Source: Brasenia schreberi | Taxonomy: Eukaryota > Streptophyta > Magnoliopsida > Nymphaeales > Cabombaceae | DNA: 64,000 nt | Reading direction: 5' to 3' | Assembly (NCBI GenBank): GCA_036023115.1 | Contig: JAYKKT010000041.1 | Location: forward strand, 7,442,001 to 7,506,000 | Shown: positions 34,891 to 45,350 of the stretch, piece after piece | How positions within the stretch are numbered: the stretch's first letter is position 1 | Layout of the letters: each line of letters starts with the position of its first letter | The notes under the pieces: generated by a model | The model's database searches: none | The model's input: the letters and a program-made list of their open reading frames with translations, nothing else | Told to the model about the DNA's origin: nothing | Made by a program: the position numbers and the translations under genes

Positions 34891-37372
34891 AATATGTTAT
34901 TAAATATGGGGTATACACCATATTGAGGTCTAGGAGCCAAAAACCAAGATAGGTTAGAACCCAACGTACCTTTACCTAACTTGGGTCGACATGGATTAGG
35001 GTACACCCCATCTATACCCCCTCAACCACCACCTAAGACCAATTGAGTCAAGGGTACCCTAAAGCCAACTAAAACCGAAACCTATGACTTAGACCTCTTG
35101 TTTAGAATCTAATTCATAGTGTTTTTTTTATAAGTTTGGTGGAAGACTCCTTTTTAGAAAAAAATTCAAAAAAAGTATATATTTGAAAAAACTAAAAAAA
35201 ATCTAGAAAATTTTTAAAACCCAAAAACATTGGAAAAATCTAAAATTTTTGAAAAGAAAGTCTTTTATGTTCATCCTTCTAGCATTTGTTTGGAAAAATC
35301 CAAAAAAAATTGAAAAAGTTGAAAATCCCAAAATTTTTGGTTTTCAAAACCGTGTACAAATTTTAAAAGTGGTTTTGACAAAACCTATATACATTCTCCA
35401 CCGCTAGGGGCACATTGGATTGCACCTAGGATCTATCCTAAGAACATCAATCATATCACACCCCGGGTGCGCATCCTTGATACACCCGAACCCCCGAACC
35501 CTCCTTGGATATAAAGCTAACATCGGGTTTTTTATATATTATATAGGTTATTCCCAAAATCCAAAAAAATCTAAAAAAGAAAAAAAAATACAAAACTTTT
35601 TAAAAAAGAAGAAAAAAGAGAAAAATCAAAACCATTTTTTTTAAAAATTATCAATTCCCTTAGAGATGATTTGAGTAGTGTCAATTTACATGAACTTCCT
35701 CAAAATCAACAAAGCTTAGAAGGTGACCAACATAGGAATCAAACCTATACCCAATAAGGCTAGGATCATATCATGCATATTCCTAAGCCATGTCAAAAAT
35801 CAAAATCGTGCATGTATGAATCATTCATTCATCACAATAAATATTATTCATCACATGCCACAATAGGGTTGGCCATAGTATGAATGCTCATGTCATCTCC
35901 ACTAAACTAGGGCAGGTAGAGTGTATTCCCTAAAAATCTTTCATGGAAACATACATCATTTCATGTATATTCATAACTTGTATAAGAATATATTTTTATA
36001 TGTCATGCATCGTATTTACATCATTCACCCAAAGTAGCCCGAAAAGTGGTGGCCCAAGTGGGAATGTCTCTATGTCATAAAAGGGGGCAAAACAAAAAAA
36101 ATCGATCATGCATATCAGCTAATTGATGCCTAGGAAAGAAACTTGGTAGACCCTATAAATGCCCAATATCAAAAAGATATTATGACTAGTGTCTACCACA
36201 AATTCTTTTGAAATGATTTTTTGCAAAATGGATCTTCTTTTGTTTTTTTGAAGAAGGGACCAAGTTGAATATAGGCCTCTTAACTAGAGATTGATGCTCT
36301 ATGAAAAGTGGAGTGTTTTCAAATCATTAAATGACATTTCAAAAATCTTTCTTTTACAAGATAGGTCTTAGTTCAAAATAGCAAAATATTTTCAAATGGT
36401 ACATGCTATTATGAAATAGGTCATACTTGATTAGACTGGGTATCTAGAGGGATGAGTTGTTTCCCCACTTCATTCTCTCCAAAAAAAAAAATTGGTAAAA
36501 ATTCAAAATAGAAAAGAAAAAAAAGGAATAAAAAAACCTCCAATATAGAGGTTTTCCTAAAAAAGGAAAAGGAAAAAACAAAAATCTTCAATATAGAGGT
36601 TTCCTTTGAGAGAAAAGAAAAAGAAAAATCAAAGCTCAAAAGAGTAATTTTCCATAAAAAATCTTTTTTTCTTATACCATGGGATGCTTGAGAAGGGACC
36701 GTGGAAACTCTCTCCCATACCCCTACAGCTTATCCCAAAAGAAAAAAAGTTTATAAGTATGGTCTTAAAGTAGAAATAGAATATACCAATTTGGATTTTA
36801 TTTTGTTTGAGGATTAGGCCTTACAGTGTGGAAAATGGAGTTTTGAAATGTTATTAAGTTTTTCCAACAATAAAAACCTCTATCAAGTAATTTTGCATTA
36901 AAATCAAAGTGAAGGGAAATACAGGAGATGAAAGTACTTTTTGATAGAAATAAAAATAAAGTATCCCTTTCAAATTGATTTTTACAAAAACCCAAGGCAT
37001 CAAGAAAATGAACATGAAGGTCATGCCACTTAAGATAGCCAACTTTCATGGGATCTCTCCTAAATAAATCGTGGAGATCATCAAACATACATTATTCATC
37101 CATTGCATACATCTCATGCCCATATGCATTCATAAATGGTCTTATGCACATATGATCCTTGTATTTGTTGACTACCATTCATGTTGAGTCACCCTTGCTA
37201 GAAATCATCTTTCATCATAATTATCATAACCCAAGTCCAAGAAATAAATCCCTTAACAAAGATTGTGAAAGTTCGTGAAATCTTTATTCAACTCAACTCT
37301 CGCATTAAAAAAAAACAATTTTTTTATAGGTGTTATTCTTTGCCATTAACTAAATAAATTTGGATTGATGTC
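34891..37372. other. LTR-element interior, A-rich, non-coding
   Basis: Long A-rich stretches (35150-35650, 36480-36640) and words such as AATATAGAGGTTT in two copies (36543 and 36590). No pol-like frame was found on either strand. Confidence 0.6.
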
Positions 37373-37381
37373 AAAGAGGGG
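37373..37381 (+). promoter_or_regulatory. polypurine tract of LTR element
   Basis: AAAGAGGGG followed by CATA and then the LTR start TGTAAACACC at 37386. Such a tract primes plus-strand synthesis in LTR retrotransposons and fixes the start of the 3' LTR. Confidence 0.7.
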
Positions 37382-37385
37382 CATA

Positions 37386-38694
37386 TGTAAACACCCAAAA
37401 AATTTCTCAAAAGATTTGATCTTTTAAAAATTTTGTTTTTTCAAAAAAAATATGGTTTTTGTTCTTTTAAGGATTTTTAAATAAAGACACTTAAACAAAC
37501 TCATTTTCACACCAAAATTTCATAGAAGTCTCAAAATAATGGTACATTTCACCCTTCTCAAAAAAAATCTAATTTTGACAAAGAGCCAAAAAAATTATTG
37601 ATTTGACCCTAAGGCCAAATTGGCAAAATTTTGCTATATCAAATTATTACCTTCAAATAAAGAATGGTTTGAAATAATTTTCCTCAAAAAAATAAATAAA
37701 AATAACACATTGAGAATCAAACCCAAAAATGTTTGCAAATTAATAAATTTATAAAATTATAAAAACTCTAAAATTTTAAAACAAAACAAATCCAAACCAA
37801 ACCTCAAAAACTCACCTGATCGAAGATAGTCTTACTCCAAGAACTTTACCCAAGGGTTAAAGTGGTTCGAGACAATACACCTATCAAAAGGGTTAAAGTG
37901 GTTCAACACCCTACACCCAACAAAAGGTTAAAATGGTTGAAATAGTAAAGATTAACTCACTGAGCGAAAGTAGGTCATACATGCAAACAAACATTGGGAA
38001 TGTGATTCAATTGCTTTCCAAAAAGAACATTTGAAGATTTCGTTAAAATTTGATGTTTTCAAGTATATCTCAAATGAAATGGTTTTAAATAATCAAAAAG
38101 AAAATATTTGAAACTATAAATAAAAGATAATCAAGCAAAAAAAAATCCTAAAGGCAAAATCGAATGAAGCATCCAAATCAAGCCTCGAAGTAGAGTCATC
38201 CTGAGTTCAAAATTAAGTCAATCCTAAGACAAAACAAAAGAAGCTGACTCAAGCTAAGGTGGATTCAAGTCTCAAGTTCAAAGAATAAATGAAGACCACA
38301 CCCAAGTCAAGACTCGACTCAAGGCAAGCTACTAAGATCGAGCAAGGGGTGGGCTAGGATGAGTCAAGCTCACCTAGCCAAGTCAAATAAAGAAGTTGGT
38401 CCATGTGGGTTGCACCAAGCCCACATGGGCTAAGAAGGGACCACCCTCTCAGCGCACATGCACATCATATGCATGAATGGGCTAGCCATTTGTATCGGAT
38501 TGGATTGGGGATGGCCCCAAAGGCCCAAATCATGGAAGGCCCTAGAAGCCCCCCTTGAAATCTATAAAAGAGGGCCTTGGGGCTAGGTTTAAGGCATGAA
38601 AAGAGCATTGAAGGAGGTGAAAAAAGAGAGTGAGAGTTGCAGAGAAAGAGAGAGAAAGAGAGGGAGAGAAAAGAGGAGGAAGAAGGAGGGGTCG
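37386..38694 (+). repeat. 3' LTR, truncated
   Basis: Aligns with 27964-29270 almost throughout, with the same order of words: AAGGGTTAAAGTGGTT, AGCGAAAGTAGGTCA, CCATGTGGGTTGCACC, TATAAAAG, GAGAGTTGCAGAGA. It ends at AAGGAGGGGTCGG, where copia-X LTR sequence begins. Confidence 0.85.
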
Positions 38695-38699
38695 GTTTG

Positions 38700-39294
38700 A
38701 GTTAGTCGCTCTTGTGGATATGCCTTAGAGAAATCATCACCCCGTTATTGAGTACGGACGATTTCATGTGAGTAAAACGAAAAGACGACAGGAGTACGTA
38801 GCTGACTCGAGCTAAACTTGATCATGCCTCAATTGCCTTAGCCAGAGAGTGGAAGGGAAGCAAGAAGCAACCACTGCAGGAGGGAAAACATATAGAGTAG
38901 AGGATGGGAGGAGAGAGAGTGGAAGAATGGCCACCATTAGATCAAAACTTTTTGTGCAGAAAGATAGATGAAAGATAATTCCAAACCCAGGCCCAGCCCA
39001 ATGCACATGTGTGGTCATAGATATCCTCCCCGAGCTTTTTGAACTAATATTGATGAGCTACTAACTATATAAAAGAACATGTCGGTTTCTTTCATTCATC
39101 AATAATAAGGAACTAAACTTTGTCTCTTTGTCATCACGTGCACAAATCCCTCACATGTGACTTTTACACTTTAGAACTTTCACATATATGAATTATGCAT
39201 CAAATGAATATTTAGGGATACTTAATAAGAACCAAATGCAATTAGTACAAATGAGTTTAATTAACCCAACAATTAATCAGCATTAATTCTAAGA
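38700..39294 (-). mobile_element. copia-X 5' LTR, truncated
   Basis: Matches 27045-27737 (copia-X 3' LTR) in the same orientation. Its outer end reads TTCTAAGA followed by TATAT, the target duplication shared with 26236-26240. Its inner end is cut by the pol-less LTR element. Confidence 0.8.
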
Positions 39295-39299
39295 TATAT

Positions 39300-39871
39300 A
39301 GACTCTTAAACTCATGAGTTTGTGAAAACTCCCATTAGTTTACAAAAAAAAATTGTTAATTCCTTAGATCCTTCTATGACGGTAACTACATAATCGAACT
39401 CAGGACACAAGCTTCAAGTTTCTAAATACGTTGGAGATAATATTGTGTTTGACTTACTATCGACATAACTCTTGACAGAAAATCTTAAAACAGATTATCC
39501 ACTTTCCATGTGCAAGGTTCAAAGTGATACTAAAATGATTGTAATCTTACCATGATCTCTTCTAAAGTCAGCTTAATACTCTTTTTGTAGAACTAAACAA
39601 GCTTACTTAGATGTGATTGCCGCAGCAATTCTCGAACAGATGGTATATGGACATACTCTTGAATAATGATTAACGCGTTTCGATCTGTTTCTTTATTGTC
39701 CTTAAATGTACTTATATATCAATATCAGCATACCAATATGTTGTCCTAAATCCCGAAATCTTGAGATTTGAGTAGAATTTTCATTCTTACACTCCAAAGT
39801 GCATAGCCTTCTCCTTTGAGATGGGATAGATGGGGTTGTGCAACAATCGATGCATTGCTATTGCTAGCCAT
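39300..39871 (-). pseudogene. copia-C gag start
   Basis: The minus strand from the ATG at 39869-39871 reads MASNSNASIVAQPHLSHLKGEGYALWSVRMKILLKSQDF, then a stop. Further recognisable gag blocks follow: EEIMVRLQSF (near 39530) and DFLSRVMSIVSQTQ (near 39470). This is the classic N-terminus of copia gag (UBN2/DUF4219 type). It is split from the rest of the polyprotein (24480-26235) by the copia-X insertion and has several stops, so it is inactive. Confidence 0.85.
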
Positions 39872-39903
39872 AGTATCTCAACTCACTGAAGGCTCAACTG
39901 AAT

Positions 39904-39915
39904 GCTTGGATACCA
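39904..39915 (-). promoter_or_regulatory. copia-C primer-binding-like site
   Basis: On the minus strand TGGTATCCAAGC lies 33 bases before the gag ATG, the expected place for a tRNA-Met-type primer site. The 5' LTR that should follow to the right is not recognisable; a GGGTCGGGTC-rich repeat starts within 40 bases. Confidence 0.6.
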
Positions 39916-39924
39916 AAAATTAGA

Positions 39925-40323
39925 GTTGGCAAATCGGGTAACTGGGTCGGGTCACTTTGAGTTTGGGTCAAAAATAGACCAACACAAATCCAAATGGATT
40001 TTTGTTTGGAGCATGTTCTTTGAACCCGGACTTGTCATGGGTCATGTTTGGGTCAACTTCGGTTAAGAATACATCTAATATATATTATAGACATATATAC
40101 ATATAATACTCATATCTTATACCAGGAATACATCTTATATGCATTTAATTATATAATATGTATACTGTACTTGTATATACGTATACATTTATGTTGTATA
40201 CTATAGCATACATATGTATATGTAACATACATGAGTATAAAGAATTTACATAGGTAGTATCTGTGTAATCTACTTATACACACATGTGTCAGGTTTGGGT
40301 CAGTTCTTGACCTCGGTTCAACC
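39925..40323. other. degenerate GGGTC-word repeat and AT-rich stretch
   Basis: 39945-40060 has GGGTCGGGTCAC, GGGTCAAAAATAG, GGGTCATGTTTGGG words. 40080-40260 is TATA/ATAC-rich low-complexity sequence. No gene. Confidence 0.5.
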
Positions 40324-40708
40324 TGAAATCCTTTAAACTTGATCGGGACCCGGATTTTCGGGGTTTGGTTGTTGGGTCGGGTCCAAAATTTCCAGGTCTA
40401 CCAAAATGTTGGTAAGCAAAAAGTAAAGAAGAGGTAAAAACAAAGAAACTAACGAGAATAATTGAAAATCTACAATCCTATTGTTCCGGCTTATTAGAGA
40501 AACTAAGTATAAGTAACATTGGACCTCAAATCCTTGAAACCTAACCACAGACCCATATTTTCCAGGTTGGGTTGTTGGGTCGGGTCCAAAAATTTCCAGC
40601 TCTGCCAAAAGTGTTGGTAGGGAAAAGGTAGAGAAGAGGTGAAAGCAAAGAAGAAGAATTGAAAATCAACAGTTCTGTGGTTCATCGGCCAGGCTTATAA
40701 GAGAAACT
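40324..40708. repeat. ~203-bp tandem duplication containing repeat A
   Basis: GTTGGGTCGGGTCCAAAA-TTTCCAG occurs at 40371 and 40574 (period 203). Each is followed by CCAAAA-TGTTGGTA-G-AAA-GTA-AGAAGAGGT-AAA, ATTGAAAATC and a TTATAGAGAAACTA-like end. The second half of each unit is repeat A, seen also at 18.4 and 22.8 kb. Confidence 0.85.
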
Positions 40709-40974
40709 ACCCACTTCATCCATTAACATAACTACACCCACTCATTAAATAACATGAACAACTTGTTAACGAACTACTAACGTTACTTCTCATAACCACT
40801 ACCATAATCACCCAGAACTTTGAATCACACTTCAACCTTTACAGTTCTGTGGTTTCACTTTGTTATGGAATAGGGAAGAAATGGTTCACATACATCAAAG
40901 AACAGTGTTAGGATGCCGTGCTGAATGCTGACTGCCAAAACTTTTCCTAACCGAACAAATTTGCAATATCACCA

Positions 40975-40983
40975 TATAAAAAG
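40975..40983 (+). promoter_or_regulatory. candidate TATA box of PCC13-62 gene
   Basis: TATAAAAAG about 360 bases before the CDS. A CACGTC (ACGT-core) element lies at 41105-41110. If this box is used, the 5'UTR contains an upstream ATG at 41141 whose frame overlaps the main start. Both are guesses without transcript data. Confidence 0.3.
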
Positions 40984-41336
40984 ATAGCGTTTTCCTCCGA
41001 TGCATACGGTAAAGATTCATAAATCCATGCCAAACCCATGTTAAGGACAAAAGGATCATGTCAAATTTGTGTAATGAGGACAGAAACATTTTGGTCCAGC
41101 AAGGCACGTCGACAAATCCACTATTTCTTTTCTTTTCTGAATGGAAGGCATTATTTTCATACCACGCCCTTGGTTTCTGTTAGATTGTTGGCAACCAAAG
41201 ACGCCGAATGAAGAATGTGTGTCATCCCCATGCATTTCTTGCTTGCTTCTAATTATTCTTCCACCAGCTCATCAAGCCCACGCCACTCATTATATCATGG
41301 GGGACACCTTCCCAGAGTTTGTCATCACAACCCTCA

Positions 41337-42941
41337 ATGGCTTTCTTCAGCGTTTCAGCTACACTAGTCCACCTCTTCCTTCTTGCCGCCTCCTTCCCGA
41401 CCTCATTTGGTCGTCGGGATGAGTTTCAACCTCTTTGTGAAAAACAGTTGTTTCAATTCTTAATGAACTGGAAGTACCTGCAGGCTGAATTCTTCCTAAA
41501 TGGTGCCCTCGGCTATGGCTTGGACGCAATCGATCCTGATATATCAATGGGGGGTCCAACTCCTTCCGGTACGAGAAGAGCCAACCTTGACTTGTTCACC
41601 AGAGGAATCATGGACCAATTTGGACGCCAACAGATTGGGCACTTGAGGTAATTAACAGCACATCTTTATTTCTGTCTACGGGTACATGCATCCAACAGAC
41701 AAGTTGTTCTATTGGTGCATACAGTTCGCGTGTATGTAAGCTCCACTCAGTTTTATGCTTGTCTGACTTGCATGCTTTATTATTTTTGCAGGGCGATTCG
41801 TAGAGGAAACACCGCTTTGCCAAGGCCACCAATGGACATGAGTGTCAACACCTTCTGCATGATGTTTGATGAAGCCTTCGGGTTCCCCTTAATACCTTCC
41901 TTTGATCCGTACCGGGATACTACACATTTCCTTCTTGCGTCATATCTGCTTTCTTCCGTTAGTGTGACAGGCCTTGTTGGTGCAAGCCCTTTTATCAACA
42001 GCACTAATTCAGGCAGAGTAAGGACTCCCATCCCCTACAACACTTAAGATGATGAATGACCAAGTTCAGCTTATTTCGTCCATGTGCATCCAGTTTTCAG
42101 AAAGAAAACAACTGCTTATCAAAAACAGTGTGAGGCATATGCTGCAAACTAGACATGGCCACTTCCTAACCGATCCGACAGTTCTTACCGGAACCTGACC
42201 AGATCAGAAACCGGCTGGATCCAAAATCGGTGAAACTGGAATCGGAACAAGGATCAAAACCGGAACTCACTCGGTCTGGTTTTGGTTTCACCTTTTTCAT
42301 AACCGAAACAGGATCCAAACAATCGGTTCCGGTATTTTTAAGTTCTTTTAGTTAAAATTTATTTTTTTTATCCAATTAACATTTTGATTGGTTTTGGAGC
42401 CAAACCAAAATCGACTTGAAACCGGTAGTTCTGAAACCAATCCTAAACCGGTTCGGTTACGATTTCAAGTTCTGGTTTGTCCGAAACCAGACATGTTTTC
42501 CCATGCATGCTTGTTACAGTATTCACCTGATGACCTGAGCAGCGTTGATTTCAGCTTTTGGCAGGGCTCGTGGGAGTGGACTCGGGCCAGGATGCTGTGA
42601 TCCGGACGCTGCTATTTCAACGGGCTCAGCATCGTGTTTATCCTTATTCGATGTCAGTGGCCGACTTCACAAATAGACTGGCTTCGCTGGTTGCTAGGCT
42701 AGCTGGGAACAACCCCATTGACGATGGGCACCAAACGCAGCCGCTGGAGTCGACCACCCGAAGCATTCTGCAAGTGGACAAGGACTCACTTTCATATCAC
42801 CGCACACCCAGAGAGATGCTGAGAATATTGTACGCCACAGGCAACGAAAGCAGGCCTGGTGGGTTCTTCCCTCTCGGGGCGGGTGGCATCATCGCTCAAA
42901 GTCTCATGCCAGGCCCCGATTCTACATCATGCGTCATATGA
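41337..42941 (+). CDS. desiccation-related protein PCC13-62-like (ferritin-like domain)
   Basis: Three exons: 41337-41647, 41792-42017 and 42555-42941, giving 307 residues. Both introns are GT-AG (41648-41791, phase 2; 42018-42554, phase 0) and splice to an uninterrupted family alignment: ...QQIGHLR|AIRRGNTALPRPP... and ...NSTNSGR|LLAGLVGVDSGQDAVIR. The start has good plant context (TCAATGGC). It is followed by a hydrophobic signal-peptide-like segment (AFFSVSATLVHLFLLAASF, residues 2-20), so export or cell-wall targeting is likely. The ferritin-like helices hold QFLMNWKYLQAEFFLNGALGYGLD, MDQFGRQQIGHLR and SGQDAVIRTLLFQR; the C-terminus has the conserved SLSYHRTPREMLRILYATGNESRPGGFFP. PCC13-62 accumulates in drying resurrection-plant leaves; its biochemical role is unknown. 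Length is normal for the family (about 310). Intron 2 contains a degenerate CCGGTT repeat patch. No disabling change is seen. Confidence 0.93.
42150..42510. repeat. degenerate CCGGTT/AACCGG repeat in intron 2
   Basis: Dense words such as ACCGGAACC, AAACCGGCTGG, CCGGTTCGGTT and GGTTTTGGTTTC in both orientations. It fills most of the 537-base intron and explains its length compared with the 144-base intron 1. Splice sites are outside it. Confidence 0.7.
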
Positions 42942-44480
42942 TTAGGCCCTCTTGCCGGATGGCCTCCTATGAAGAAGCCAATGTGAGAAAGGAGATATCA
43001 GAATCAGGTCATGAAGGTTCACGTGGCTCGCAAGCTTGTAGACGGCTCTTGGAAGAGGACCTATCGAAACCGTTGCTCAGCTAAATTTGGGTTTTAAGTC
43101 GTTAGGTTTTGTTCATGACATCCAGGTGCTTTGAGTTTTATATCGTCCCACGGTCCTTGCGACTTGATTGTTTCTCGTTGTAGATTCACCAATTTAATGA
43201 ACTGATATCATCATACTCATTCTGTCCGTTCCTTTTCATTTTCTTTTTCTTTCCCTCTTCTACCCACAGCGATGAAATTAAGACGCGAATTATAGGCAAA
43301 ATGGTCTGATGGCTTTCAATTTCTTAGCCAAAAGTGATCTCTCTCTCTCTCTCTAAAAAAAAGGGCTTATTGATAAACGTAACGGTAGCACCAATTAACC
43401 AATAATGTTAACACGAGATTATTATAGTGGGGAATTATTATGTATACACTCCTTTTTACTATACGTACATCCCACTTCTCCCATATTATCAAGTATCATT
43501 TTCTCTTACCTTTCTCTCCTCTCTCTCTATGACTTGTTTGTGTCTCTCCTCCCGTTCTCATGCATCTCACTCTTCCGATTCTCATTCACTCACATTTTCC
43601 TTCTCTTGTATTTTGGGTCGGCATAATCACTGGAAACCTCTTTCTTGTATGCAGCATACCCGATCGAATGACTAGCATCCTCTACTCCTTCAAAATGCTC
43701 CTCCTTTTTTCTTCTTTTTCGTCTTCTTCTTCCTTCGTTCATCTTGATGATCATCGATCATCAAGGAAGAGACATGATCTAGCCATCACTCCTTCTGGGA
43801 GGAGACGTGGCTACGCTACTCTTCTTGGGGCCAAGCACAACCGCAACACTCTAAACAAGGATAGACGCACGAGCAGCTGACATCTCCCCTGTTCAGGGTA
43901 TCGCGGCCAAGCCATGCCTCCTTTCCGGAGACAACATAACGAGGCCCATATCTCTCTTTCAAGAAGTGAAGTTGCTACACTGTCTCTTCTCTCTTTCACA
44001 CACACATATATATACAGATTTTATATATCATATAACATATGTATACCACATGCACATATGTTTTGTATATATAGAATTATATTACTCATATTGCATACCT
44101 TATTACATTTTCATATATCCTAAGCAAACTCTTCTTTTATATTTTATAATAGAAATGGCTCATAGAGGTGAAGATATAGCATATATGTAACAAACGTTTC
44201 TATTATATTACATCAAACAAAAATGGCTCATTGTGGAGCCAGCGTAATGCTTTTCGGTTGATGTCCAGTAGACAAGTGCATTGTCATGAGGAGATAGGCC
44301 AAGCCAACCTGTCACGAGTACATCATCCCATGATCCAACTCCATTTTGAGATATAGTATATAGCACATTCTTTAAAGCACTATAATGACCATCATGACAT
44401 AAGTGCCAATGAGCCTAGGAGCATATAATTTTAAACCTTTATCTAAGATACAATTGTGACTAACTTGTTGTGTAAGTATG
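42942..44480. other. 3' flank of PCC13-62 gene and intergenic DNA
   Basis: The 3'UTR probably lies in 42942-43230. A CT run is at 43337-43354. A perfect 10-base inverted repeat with a 3-base spacer (CTTGATGATC, 43743-43752, and GATCATCAAG, 43756-43765) lies near 43.75 kb. Pyrimidine-rich open frames at 43405-43880 show no family resemblance. 44000-44120 is AT-rich. Confidence 0.5.
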
Positions 44481-45350
44481 CAGGGACCATTGAAATTATG
44501 GAAATGTCACATACGCCATAATGTGGTAGTTGAATGGCCCTTTCTGAGGGAAGACATGCCAATGTCGAGCGGTTGGTATGATATTGTACACTAGTTTAAG
44601 TTATCTAAGTAGGAATCCCTGTTGTTTCAAATACTTGCGAGTCATTGCTAACCACTTTTATAAAACAGTGGAAGCATGACACTAACAACTTGCATATGCT
44701 ATGGGTGAGATGACTATCACTTTTTATGATATCTATAAGTTTCTCAACCTTCCGATAGATGGCGACCTAAGTTAAGATTAATATTATTATGGTTGTACTC
44801 ATGGAAATGGATTACCATGAAGTAGAGCATCAAATGTACTTTGAAGGTTTAAAGTTTGTGATGCTCCAACAACTTGCTCAAAGAACGGGAATTATGCTTG
44901 AGCACAAGACATTATTATTCTTGTTGTATCGGATTGGATGCACATATTGAGGTTTAGTGAAAAATGTTATCCTAAGGCACACTAGTTTGGTGACTATAGT
45001 GGGTTAATGGGCAGCCTTAAGTGGATGATTATTGTTACTCATAGAGATCATCCTATGTATGTATTACTTTGTATCATGGGTCAATTGAACTCGATGGAGG
45101 CTCATCAAGTATGTCATTATTGATATTGAATATTTGGATATGGTGAAGTAAAAATACTGAAAGCTATATGATTATTTTTCTTTTTTAGAGCTAATAACAT
45201 GGTAGCTTTATTATTGAAAAAAACATATGAACGAGACCTATCATTTATCCTAGTTCCACTTGTGTATTTATTGTTTGGAATCATGGAGTTGTATATGCCA
45301 AACCGAGTTATTCATCAATTCGGCCATTGTTAGTAGATCATAGATGATCT
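44480..45350 (+). pseudogene. plant mobile domain (MAIN-like) remnant
   Basis: Readable blocks on the plus strand are AYAMGEMTITFYDIYKFLNLPIDGD near 44692-44768 and LVPLVYLLFGIMELYMPNRVIHQFG near 45248-45328. They match two hallmark blocks of the plant mobile domain (…GEMTITLEDVxxLLGLPIDG… and …VPLICFxIVExHxPDRVxRQFG…). Stops lie just before the first block and throughout the middle. The domain occurs in MAIN/MAIL proteins that affect silencing and cell viability, and also inside transposons, notably MULEs and some gypsy elements. A MULE transposase remnant lies 1.2 kb away on the other strand, so a transposon-borne copy is the likelier origin. Exact ends are uncertain. Confidence 0.65.

Larger units (their letters stand above)
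27964..38694 (+). mobile_element. large pol-less LTR retrotransposon (gypsy-like, non-autonomous)
   Basis: Two direct copies of the same sequence begin TGTAAACACCCAAAAAATTT at 27964 and 37386 and align for about 1.3 kb, through a shared TATAAAAG box. The second copy is preceded by a polypurine tract (AAAGAGGGG, 37373-37381), as expected for a 3' LTR. The 3' copy is broken at 38694, where copia-X LTR sequence resumes. No RT, integrase or RNase H reads were found in the 29.3-37.4 kb interval, on either strand. The only protein-like stretch is a basic, coiled-coil frame near 33.5 kb. Such pol-less elements with long interiors are called LARDs and depend on a partner for movement. Tat/Ogre-like gypsy affinity is inferred from the LTR start and polypurine tract only. 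Confidence 0.75.
26236..39299. repeat. 5-bp target-site duplication of copia-X
   Basis: TATAT lies at 26236-26240, directly before the LTR end TGTTAG (26241), and again at 39295-39299, directly after the other LTR end (CTAAGA, expected CTAACA). The flanking DNA on both sides is copia-C gag. Confidence 0.75.

Noticed and set aside
41141..41422. Open frame upstream of and overlapping the PCC13-62 start
   Set aside because: No family resemblance; it overlaps the better-supported signal-peptide start in another frame. At most an upstream ORF if transcription starts before 41141.
42388..42600. Open frame across intron 2 and start of exon 3
   Set aside because: It runs through repeat words in the intron; the splice-based model gives a continuous family alignment.
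43743..43765. Perfect 10-bp inverted repeat as terminator or operator
   Set aside because: Short palindromes are common; nothing in a plant nuclear context gives it a function.
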